5,633 nt of DNA, taken from positions 1 through 5,633 of the forward strand of contig JAYWAM010000170.1 of assembly GCA_043782425.1 (NCBI GenBank). The letters are read 5' to 3'. The number at the start of each line of letters is the position of its first letter. Position 1 is the first letter of the stretch. Below, piece by piece: positions 1 through 4,900 of this stretch. The notes below the pieces were generated by a model. It made no database searches. It was not told where the DNA came from and worked only from the letters and a program-made list of their open reading frames with translations. The translations under genes and the position numbers were made by a program. Origin of the DNA: JAYWAM01 sp043782425. GTDB lineage: Bacteria > Pseudomonadota > Gammaproteobacteria > Burkholderiales > Usitatibacteraceae.

Positions 1-22
1 AGCAAGCAACGATCAGCCGCCG

Positions 23-51
23 AGTATAGCGGTAAAGTGGTACTTTGGCGA
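23..51 (-). promoter_or_regulatory. possible leftward sigma70 promoter
   Basis: Read on the minus strand, TCGCCA (46-51, 4 of 6 matches to TTGACA) is followed after 17 bp by TATACT (23-28, 5 of 6 matches to TATAAT). It would drive a leftward gene whose body lies outside the window. It sits just downstream of the terminator of the predicted small RNA, so it would act as a separate transcription unit. No start codon is visible, and the -35 match is weak, so this stays a candidate. Confidence 0.3.
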
Positions 52-96
52 GCAAAGCGACCGTGCGCGACCTTAGCAATTGCAGCACGGAGGCAC

Positions 97-129
97 AAAA
101 GAAAACGGCAAGCCCGAAGGCTTGCCGTT
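97..129 (-). terminator. intrinsic terminator of the small RNA
   Basis: A perfect 11-bp inverted repeat, AACGGCAAGCC (104-114) and GGCTTGCCGTT (119-129), encloses 4 bases. On the minus strand the loop is TTCG closed by C-G, the extra-stable UUCG tetraloop, and the stem is followed by TTTTCTTTT (105-97). On the plus strand the loop would be CGAA and the downstream bases are AATGATGTC, not T-rich, so the terminator clearly points leftward. This polarity is what assigns the two hairpins next to it to a minus-strand transcript. Confidence 0.88.
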
Positions 130-199
130 AATGATGTCTTACCAAAGGAGGAGGAAGGACAGACACCAGTCGCCTGCAAAGGAGGAGGAAGCAGGCGAT
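97..199 (-). ncRNA. anti-Shine-Dalgarno twin-hairpin small RNA
   Basis: This is a predicted free-standing sRNA of about 103 nt, transcribed leftward. Hairpin 1 has a perfect 7-bp stem, CGCCUGC/GCAGGCG (197-191 with 177-171). Hairpin 2 has a 7-bp stem GGUGUCU/AGACAUC with one G-U pair (167-161 with 139-133), a 2x2 internal loop, and two C-G pairs. Both present the identical 13-nt loop UUCCUCCUCCUUU (190-178 and 156-144). Three-base spacers separate hairpin 1, hairpin 2 and the terminator. The loops carry CCUCCUUU, the anti-Shine-Dalgarno tail expected at the 3' end of betaproteobacterial 16S rRNA, so the inferred role is pairing with ribosome binding sites of mRNAs. The design recalls the cuckoo/ar14 sRNAs of alphaproteobacteria and the NmsR/RcoF siblings of Neisseria, but I cannot assign it to a named family. 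The promoter upstream places +1 near 199, right before the first stem. Expression is not shown by sequence. Confidence 0.78.
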
Positions 200-205
200 G
201 AATGA

Positions 206-234
206 ATTTAAGCATGCTGCACTGCACAAGTCAA
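206..234 (-). promoter_or_regulatory. sigma70-like promoter of the small RNA
   Basis: On the minus strand TTGACT (234-229, 5 of 6 matches to the -35 consensus) is followed by exactly 17 bp and TTAAAT (211-206, 4 of 6 matches to the -10). Transcription would begin around position 199, only a base or two before the first stem of the sRNA. The agreement of promoter spacing, start point and first hairpin is strong mutual support. The -35 box overlaps the left arm of the inverted repeat at 233-260, which could be an operator. Confidence 0.65.
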
Positions 235-260
235 CCGGCTTTTGTAGGGTTTTGCCGGTT
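233..260. repeat. inverted repeat in the sRNA/OsmC divergent region
   Basis: AACCGGC (233-239) and GCCGGTT (254-260) form a perfect 7-bp inverted repeat separated by 14 bases. It touches the -35 box of the leftward sRNA promoter and lies 50-77 bases upstream of the OsmC start, so a dimeric regulator bound here could affect both directions. It is not followed by a T tract on either strand, so a terminator is unlikely. No known operator consensus was recognised. Confidence 0.4.
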
Positions 261-309
261 TTGCGGTAGGACAGTTACTCTACTTAATTATGAATCGATG
301 AAAGTGCGT

Positions 310-726
310 ATGAAATCAACGGTCAAGTGGATAGACAATGTTCAATTTGTGGCTGAAACCGGATCGGGTCACGCTGTTGTTATAGACGGCGCGCCGGAAC
401 ACGGCGGCAGAAACACGGGCCCTCGCCCGATGGAGTTAGTGCTTGCTGGCGCCGCAAGCTGCACGGCATTTGATGTGGTGCTGATGCTGAACAAATCGCG
501 GCAGAAATTTACCCGCTTGCATGTCGATGCTGAAGCTGAACGTGCCGACGTGGACCCGAAAGTGTTCACCGCCATCAAACTTACCTTCAACATCGCCGGA
601 ATAGGCCTTGATCCGGCGGCGGTCGAGCGCGCCGTGAGGCTTTCCAAAGAGAAATATTGCTCCGCAACAGCGATGCTCGGTATGACCGCAACAATCACGA
701 CGCAAATTGTGATTTCGGACACCTGA
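310..726 (+). CDS. OsmC family protein, YhfA-like
   Basis: A 138-residue protein of the OsmC/Ohr superfamily, closest by eye to the YhfA branch. Members of the superfamily are small cytoplasmic dimeric thiol proteins; OsmC and Ohr reduce organic hydroperoxides with two cysteines, while the substrate of the YhfA branch is not established. Visible landmarks are the N-terminal VKW and SGH..V.DG block (residues 5-27), RPMELVLAGAASCTAFDVV (39-57) with Cys51, the RQKF stretch (64-67), and KEKYCSATAML (113-123) with Cys117. The reading frame opens at 202, but family proteins start at the MKxxVKW block. The first 32-36 residues of the longer frame look unrelated, and its start codon lies inside the sRNA promoter. 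ATG 310 has a weak GAAAG five bases upstream; ATG 298 (four residues longer) is the alternative. Length is normal. The gene is divergent from the sRNA and convergent with ssb. No convincing promoter of its own or terminator was found. Confidence 0.92.
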   Translation: MKSTVKWIDNVQFVAETGSGHAVVIDGAPEHGGRNTGPRPMELVLAGAASCTAFDVVLMLNKSRQKFTRLHVDAEAERADVDPKVFTAIKLTFNIAGIGLDPAAVERAVRLSKEKYCSATAMLGMTATITTQIVISDT

Positions 727-1384
727 ACAGCAATTATTTTTTTGACACAGCTTTTTGCTGCTGCGCCCATTCTAATTGGTCTAAGTGCGTTTTTTTTCAA
801 TAGTTGATATATGGATAAAACGCACGCTAATCCTTATCTGTCTGCGGTTTCAGCAAAAAGCTGATAGCTGACGTTTAGGAACGCGCACTTGTCATCAAGT
901 ATTCGTCGACATATATCAGCCCTGCGCGCAACGCGTCCAATTTGCGCACTGAAAACACAACCGGCAACTGCGCCAATTGCCGCGCGCACTAAAGCAAATC
1001 GTTGGCCTGCCTGTGCAGCAGCACGCCGTCTTCGTATTCGCTACCCGGCTGAAATACATCGACGGGGTCGAACAATTGTCCGCACACCGGTTTTGGTTCG
1101 GTTTTGAGCACCACGAATGCTGCGGCAGCGCGGCGGTTCTCAGCGAGATCAATGTTTCGTTGTCGCTAGCACGTGGCAACGCGCGCAAATCCACCATCGT
1201 GGCATTCGCGCCGAGGCGCTGGGAGCGGCGATCGACCTGAAGATAGATAACAGCTTCATGCTGAACCCCCGGTTCTTAACGGGCTACAGGCATGATTTTA
1301 CTAATATCGGTAACCGAGATAAACTTTCGCGAGCCCATGTTCAGCGGGCTTATCGCGCAAAAGCTGTTGCGCAACGAGGGTCGC
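727..1384. other. gene-free interval between convergent genes
   Basis: This 658-base stretch separates the OsmC gene and ssb, which point toward each other. I see no intact protein gene, tRNA or rRNA in it. It holds the nested inverted repeats at 748-863, a short stem GAACC/GGTTC at 1263-1275, a stem AGCCC/GGGCT at 1332-1350, and a 6-bp stem GCGCAA/TTGCGC at 1355-1372 shortly after the ssb stop. The last two could help end ssb transcripts, but neither has a T tract. On the minus strand a frame without a start codon is open from 1165 to 878, interrupted by one TAG at 989-991. It has coding-like composition, so an eroded gene is possible, but no family was recognised. Confidence 0.55.
748..863. 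repeat. nested inverted repeats downstream of the OsmC gene
   Basis: An outer pair of perfect 13-bp arms, CAGCTTTTTGCTG (748-760) and CAGCAAAAAGCTG (851-863), encloses an inner perfect 9-bp pair, GTGCGTTTT (785-793) and AAAACGCAC (817-825), with a 23-base AT-rich centre. An RNA from either strand could fold into a long interrupted hairpin. The outer arms are themselves near-palindromic (CAGC/GCTG). The element lies in the intergenic space between convergent genes. There is a run of eight T at 790-797, but no clean stem stands directly before it. Function unknown: it may be a transcript-end structure, a protein-binding site or the remnant of a mobile element. Confidence 0.5.
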
Positions 1385-1894
1385 TCAAAACGGAATATCG
1401 TCGTCGAAATCGTCGAGCTTGGCTTTTTTGGGCGCGCTTGCACCTGACGAAGACCCCGAGCCCATCGGCTGTCCGGTTGAGCGTGGCGTTGCGCCGCCGC
1501 GTTCGCTGCTGCGTTCATTGTCGTCGTACGCGCTGTCGCCGCCGCCAGCACCGCCAGCGCCGTCACGGCTTCCCAGGAGCGTCAGCTTGTCGCCCTTGAT
1601 CTTGGTCAGCGTTTTTTCTACGCCCTCTTTGTCCGTCCATTTGTCGTATCGCACGCTGCCTTCGACATAGACCTGACGGCCCTTCTTGACGTATTCCCCG
1701 ACGATTTCTGCCGTGCGACCTATGAATTCCACGCGGTGCCAATCGGTGCGTTCCTGTTTGCCGCCAGCCTTGTCTTTCCACGTCTCCGTGGTGGCGATTG
1801 AAAATTTTGCGACTGCCTCGCCGCTAGGCAGATAGCGCATTTCGGGGTCTTGCCCAACGTTACCTAATAAGGTGACGCGATTCACTGAAGCCAT
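1385..1894 (-). CDS. ssb: single-stranded DNA-binding protein SSB
   Basis: A 169-residue SSB, the essential homotetrameric protein that coats single-stranded DNA in replication, recombination and repair. The OB fold covers residues 1 to about 110, beginning with MASVNRVTLLGNVGQDPEMR. The base-stacking aromatics match those of the E. coli protein: Trp39, Trp52, Phe57 and Trp86, with His53 beside Trp52. A Gly/Ser/Asn-rich flexible linker (about 111-158) leads to the acidic tip DDFDDDIPF (161-169), the docking peptide for partner repair and replication proteins. Start ATG 1894 is certain: AGGAG (1906-1902) stands 7 bases upstream. The gene follows the MFS transporter gene after 19 bases and is probably cotranscribed with it, an arrangement I know from other betaproteobacteria. 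Length is typical. Nothing looks broken. Confidence 0.98.
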   Translation of the reverse strand: MASVNRVTLLGNVGQDPEMRYLPSGEAVAKFSIATTETWKDKAGGKQERTDWHRVEFIGRTAEIVGEYVKKGRQVYVEGSVRYDKWTDKEGVEKTLTKIKGDKLTLLGSRDGAGGAGGGDSAYDDNERSSERGGATPRSTGQPMGSGSSSGASAPKKAKLDDFDDDIPF

Positions 1895-1913
1895 AGCTTT
1901 TCTCCTCTAATTT

Positions 1914-3122
1914 TTACCTGGCGGTTTCACTTTGCTCAAGGTAGGCTGACTTGGTAGTCACCCGACTCGGAGGCTTCATATTCCAGGCCGCCACGAACCA
2001 AAGCGCGGTTAGACCCGCACAGACATAGAACACTGCATTATCGCCAAATCGCTTTGCCAGCGTCCCGCCCAGAATTCCGCCCAGCGCAAGCCCAAAGGCC
2101 TGCGTGGTGTTGTACACGCCCATCGCGAAACCTTTCAGATGGGGTGGTGCCAGGCGGGAAACAAGGGATGGTTGCAACGCCTCAAGCAAATTCAGCGCAA
2201 TAAAAAACAGCAGCAGGAAGATGACGATGCCAGCCAGCGCCGCGTTCACCGCGAACGGCGCGATCAGCATGGCGACCAGCATCGTCACAATGGCCCCGAG
2301 AAACACCTCGCGCACTTTGCCGCGGCGCTCGGCGGCAAGCATTGGCGGAATCATCACCGCGAACGAGACCACCATAACCGGAGCGTAGACCATCCAGTGC
2401 TGCGGTGCGGGCAACATGCCACGCTCCACGAGCAGCGTCGGGACCACCACGAAGATGGCGGTTTGGCAGATGAAGGTGACGAACACGCCGACATTGAGGC
2501 GCAGCAATTGCGGGTCAAACAGTACATCGCCGCGTCGTACTGGCTCGGCGGCGGGTGGGTTCAGCGGCGCATCGGGAACGATCCAAGCTACGACCAAAAT
2601 GCCGCATAGCGCGAGAGCAGCGGTGATCCAGAAAACGCCGGACAACCCGATCCAAGCGGTGAGCGGTGGCGCGATAACCAACGCGATGGCGAACGTGATG
2701 CCAACGGTTGCGCCAACGGTGGCCATCGCTTTGGTGCGCACTTCGTCGCGCGTTGAATCGGCAATGAACGCGGAAACCGCCGCACTTACTGCGCCTGCGC
2801 CTTGCAGCGCTCGGCCAATAACGACGCCTGTAATGGTTGTCGCCAACGCCGCAACCACGCTACCGATGACAAGCACAATGAGACCGACAATGATGACGGG
2901 CTTACGCCCGAAGCGGTCCGATGCCGCACCGAAAGGAAGCTGGAACAGGCCCTGCGTGAAGCCATAAATGGAGATTGCGAGGCCGATGAGATACGGTTCG
3001 TGGCCGCCCGGCAAGTCGCGTCCGTAGATCGCAAAAACAGGCAGGATGATGAACAGGCCGAAGAGGCGAAGCGCGACGATGCTCGCGAGCCAGCCGCTCG
3101 CACGGCGCTCGAGCGGGGTCAT
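1914..3122 (-). CDS. MFS transporter, YajR-like core
   Basis: A 402-residue inner-membrane protein of the major facilitator superfamily with 12 predicted helices, a proton-coupled or uniport carrier of unknown substrate. The loop between helices 2 and 3 carries motif A, GAASDRFGRKPV (65-76). RALQGAGAVSAAVSAFIAD (104-122) matches the helix 4 region of drug:H+ antiporter relatives. A hydrophilic stretch at about 184-208 is the central loop between the two six-helix halves, and the C half has the conserved stretch GVYNTTQAFGLALGG (335-349). It is like the E. coli YajR core but lacks that protein's extra C-terminal domain. The frame can be extended to a TTG at 3140. I chose ATG 3122 because relatives begin MTPxERRAS, although no good ribosome binding site is seen before either start. 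Close linkage to ssb suggests a shared transcript rather than shared function. Confidence 0.93.
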   Translation of the reverse strand: MTPLERRASGWLASIVALRLFGLFIILPVFAIYGRDLPGGHEPYLIGLAISIYGFTQGLFQLPFGAASDRFGRKPVIIVGLIVLVIGSVVAALATTITGVVIGRALQGAGAVSAAVSAFIADSTRDEVRTKAMATVGATVGITFAIALVIAPPLTAWIGLSGVFWITAALALCGILVVAWIVPDAPLNPPAAEPVRRGDVLFDPQLLRLNVGVFVTFICQTAIFVVVPTLLVERGMLPAPQHWMVYAPVMVVSFAVMIPPMLAAERRGKVREVFLGAIVTMLVAMLIAPFAVNAALAGIVIFLLLFFIALNLLEALQPSLVSRLAPPHLKGFAMGVYNTTQAFGLALGGILGGTLAKRFGDNAVFYVCAGLTALWFVAAWNMKPPSRVTTKSAYLEQSETAR

Positions 3123-3162
3123 ACTGAGAGAGGACTGCAAGGAATTCGCTAGGAGTGTTGTT

Positions 3163-3189
3163 ATTAGACGACTAGCGTAGCACCCTCAA
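3163..3189 (-). promoter_or_regulatory. weak candidate promoter for MFS-ssb
   Basis: In the 116-base gap between the HiPIP stop and the MFS start, the minus strand has TTGAGG (3189-3184, 4 of 6) and TCTAAT (3168-3163, 5 of 6) with a 15-bp spacer, shorter than ideal. It would give a leader of about 35 bases. No intrinsic terminator was seen after the HiPIP gene, so read-through from the photosynthesis genes into MFS-ssb is also possible. Confidence 0.3.
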
Positions 3190-3238
3190 GCCGAGCGCAA
3201 CGTTTCGCGCCCGCTTCCCGACCGTGCACTAAGTTGGT

Positions 3239-3661
3239 TTAAGCAGCCTTTTTGACGTAAGCGCTGCACCAACCCGCTGCGGACACCTGCTTGCCGGGGA
3301 ACAGCGGGCACGGACCCGAGGCAGTACTGGCCGCGCCCTGAAATAGCGCGCAATTACCGCAACGGTTGCCCGCAACGTGTTGCGCATACTTTACCTTGTC
3401 GACCTTGGTTTCGTCACTAACGTAACCAAGTGAAACGGCGGTTGCATCGTCAGCGGCAACCATTGGTAAATTGCCGGCGGGTGCTGCTGGAGCTGGCGTC
3501 GCGGTAGCTGCTGCGGCCACCGGTGTGGGGGCGGGCGCAGGTGCAGGCGGTGGGGGCGTAGCAGCGACGCTAGCAGGCTTTTGATCACCGCAACCGGCAA
3601 GAAGGCCGAGACTGACCAGCGGAAAAATTTGAACGAACTGGCGACGTGTTTTTGCAATCAT
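3239..3661 (-). CDS. hip: high-potential iron-sulfur protein, Tat lipoprotein type
   Basis: A 140-residue HiPIP, a small periplasmic carrier with one [4Fe-4S] cluster cycling between 3+ and 2+. In Rubrivivax gelatinosus and other purple bacteria a HiPIP re-reduces the reaction-centre cytochrome. The C-terminal domain (about 68-140) has the family landmarks LGYVSDETKVDK with Tyr80, then four cluster cysteines, Cys101, Cys104, Cys118 and Cys132. The N terminus has a twin-arginine motif TRRQFVQ (5-11), as expected for export of a folded cofactor protein, then a hydrophobic stretch ending in LLAGC with Cys24, a good lipobox. Residues 31-63 are a Pro/Ala/Thr linker. The combination predicts a lipid-anchored carrier on a flexible tether rather than the usual free protein. 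Start ATG 3661 is supported by AGGAG (3672-3668) 6 bases upstream. It lies 112 bases after puhE on the same strand, which supports a role in photosynthetic electron flow. Confidence 0.93.
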   Translation of the reverse strand: MIAKTRRQFVQIFPLVSLGLLAGCGDQKPASVAATPPPPAPAPAPTPVAAAATATPAPAAPAGNLPMVAADDATAVSLGYVSDETKVDKVKYAQHVAGNRCGNCALFQGAASTASGPCPLFPGKQVSAAGWCSAYVKKAA

Positions 3662-3773
3662 GATGCACTCCTGGTTTTGCTTGAGGTCTAAATTAACGTA
3701 TGGCTGAACGCGATTGATCTCGATTTAGTCAACACGATTCATCAACGATGCTACTGGTTTAACGAAGCTTGGA

Positions 3774-4628
3774 TCATTTTCCAACGGACGATAAGTCGAT
3801 GGCGGCGATATTTGCTGTTGCTTCGCTCGCGGGTGGCGATCTGCGCTTTGCCTTGCCTTGACCTCTATTTGACAGCACCAAGCGCCACAGTCGCTCCATC
3901 GGAATCGGGAGCACCAGAAACAAATGCTCAATAACCGCCAGCGTCATGAGCGATGCCACTATTGCCGCGCCGGTTTGTGACAACACAAGCGACGTTTCGT
4001 GCGCTACCAGCAGCCAGAGCGAAACGGTCAACAACGCAGCGAACGTCGTGGAACCCACGAAAAATTTCGAGACGGTAGCGCGCTGCCGGAAGTAGCTACC
4101 CAGATAAGCAATGTGCGCAGGCAAAAGATGTGCATACGTGTTGCGAACGCCAACAAACAGATTGAGCTTTGCCGATAGCCGCATGAGCCAAAGCAGCATG
4201 TAGGTCGCGCCGCCGACTTGATTCGGCGAGCGCCACGTCAGCAGTAATATCAAGAGACCGACACCAAGCAGCGCCAGTTCATGATGAATAACCGCGCGTG
4301 CGGCAAGCTTGAATCGCACCGTTTCCGATACGCCGTCCGGAAGCGGCGCTTTTGACGGCCCCGCCAGCACGCCCATCAGAAACAGCATCTCCTGCCAACC
4401 CCAAATCAATACCGCGCAAGTAAATGCCACGTAGGCGTTGGGGGAAGAGTCAACCCGGCTGGAAGCGATGACGCCGATCATGGCGCATGTGGCAATGAAG
4501 GTGGCCACACCTATGCTCAGCCAATAAGTTCGTCTGGGCAGACCGTCCAGATAAAAGATCACGCCCGTGCATAACCACCATATAAGCACGGTGTACGCGG
4601 TGGCACCAAAAATATCGATTGCGTTCAA
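3774..4628 (-). CDS. puhE: photosynthetic complex assembly protein PuhE
   Basis: A 284-residue polytopic membrane protein of the PuhE (DUF3623) family, found only in purple-type phototrophs. It assists assembly or function of the reaction centre-LH1 complex; its biochemical activity is not defined. Recognised conserved blocks are YLDGLPRRT (26-34), WGWQEMLFLMG (76-86), HHELAL (115-120), RSPNQVG (133-139), MRLSAKLNLFVGVRN (149-163) and EHLFLVLPIP (234-243). Several membrane segments (for example about 7-27, 36-56, 66-90, 114-131, 190-209, 220-241) fit a family of 7 or so helices. The frame opens at GTG 4793, but those 55 extra residues do not look like the family and would overlap the preceding ORF. 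The only in-frame start at the right place is TTG 4628, giving MNAIDIFGATAYTVLIWW. That TTG lies 5 bases after the stop of the 88-residue ORF with no strong ribosome binding site, so translation is probably coupled. The C-terminal tail after residue 255 is basic and variable. Confidence 0.93.
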   Translation of the reverse strand: MNAIDIFGATAYTVLIWWLCTGVIFYLDGLPRRTYWLSIGVATFIATCAMIGVIASSRVDSSPNAYVAFTCAVLIWGWQEMLFLMGVLAGPSKAPLPDGVSETVRFKLAARAVIHHELALLGVGLLILLLTWRSPNQVGGATYMLLWLMRLSAKLNLFVGVRNTYAHLLPAHIAYLGSYFRQRATVSKFFVGSTTFAALLTVSLWLLVAHETSLVLSQTGAAIVASLMTLAVIEHLFLVLPIPMERLWRLVLSNRGQGKAKRRSPPASEATANIAAIDLSSVGK

Positions 4629-4633
4629 GCTCG

Positions 4634-4900
4634 TTAAATCATTTGCTGTTCTGATAACCCAGTGGACGCAAGATGCATGTTTTGTAGCAATGGTTTCTGC
4701 ATGCTGAAATCTGCATGCTGCGATGTTCCGCCCAAGATATCGGCTGGCCGCAGATTCACTAGCGATGACTGACCGGCTTCGACAGCAAGGCACCTGCGCA
4801 CGTCTTGATCGTTGCGCGCCTGCGCGATATGGGCTGGCTCAACGTTGTGTCGCTCGTTGAACTGGTGGCGTGTCAAACGGCTTAAACAAAAGGCGTACAT
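4634..4900 (-). CDS. small unknown ORF in the puh operon
   Basis: An 88-residue soluble-looking protein that I do not recognise. Its ATG shares one base with the stop of puhC (TGATG), and its TAA is 5 bases before the TTG start of puhE, so it fills the space between two operon genes almost exactly. That packing, rather than any motif, is the reason to think it is translated. It contains three cysteine/histidine-bearing stretches near the N terminus and middle, is rich in Gln and His, and shows no signal peptide or membrane segment. In several phototrophs the slot between puhC and puhE is taken by acsF, encoding the aerobic Mg-protoporphyrin ester cyclase (about 350 residues). No AcsF sequence is visible here, so this could be an unrelated small gene or filler left after a deletion. 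No ribosome binding site is seen. The 11-bp direct repeats at 4696-4720 lie inside it. Confidence 0.5.
   Translation of the reverse strand: MYAFCLSRLTRHQFNERHNVEPAHIAQARNDQDVRRCLAVEAGQSSLVNLRPADILGGTSQHADFSMQKPLLQNMHLASTGLSEQQMI
4696..4720. repeat. 11-bp direct repeat pair
   Basis: TCTGCATGCTG occurs at 4696-4706 and again at 4710-4720, 14 bases apart start to start. Each copy contains the palindrome GCATGC. The repeats lie within the small ORF upstream of puhE. They could be a paired regulator site, a small duplication in eroding DNA, or chance. Confidence 0.4.

Noticed and set aside
1..76. Plus-strand frame open from the left edge to TAG 74-76, possible C-terminus of an upstream gene
   Set aside because: Only 24 codons, no recognisable family, and a candidate leftward promoter overlaps it; too little to call.
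133..197. Plus-strand reading of the twin hairpins as a CsrA/RsmA-binding RNA with GGA loops
   Set aside because: The terminator, its UUCG loop, the T tract and the promoter all point to the minus strand, where the loops read CCUCCUCC.
202..309. N-terminal extension of the OsmC frame from ATG 202
   Set aside because: The extra residues do not resemble the family, the ATG lies in the sRNA promoter, and the strong GGAGGAGG before it is the complement of the sRNA loop rather than a ribosome binding site in use.
1149..1259. 36-residue minus-strand ORF with a CARCH (CXXCH-type) motif, suggesting a c-type cytochrome
   Set aside because: Very short, no proper signal peptide, no other cytochrome features; a five-residue motif can arise by chance in this composition.
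1355..1372. GCGCAA/TTGCGC hairpin shortly after the ssb stop as an intrinsic terminator
   Set aside because: The stem is only 6 bp and is not followed by a T tract on the minus strand.
2104..2967. Long open frames on the plus strand opposite the MFS gene
   Set aside because: They are shadows of a clear MFS coding sequence, rich in Arg/Ala/Thr, with no family features.
3774..4793. puhE starting at GTG 4793
   Set aside because: The added 55 residues are unlike the PuhE family and would overlap the 88-residue ORF; TTG 4628 gives the expected N terminus.
4871..4888. TGT-N12-ACA, the PpsR/CrtJ repressor consensus
   Set aside because: About one such match is expected by chance in a window of this size. 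It lies inside the operon just after puhC, without a promoter.
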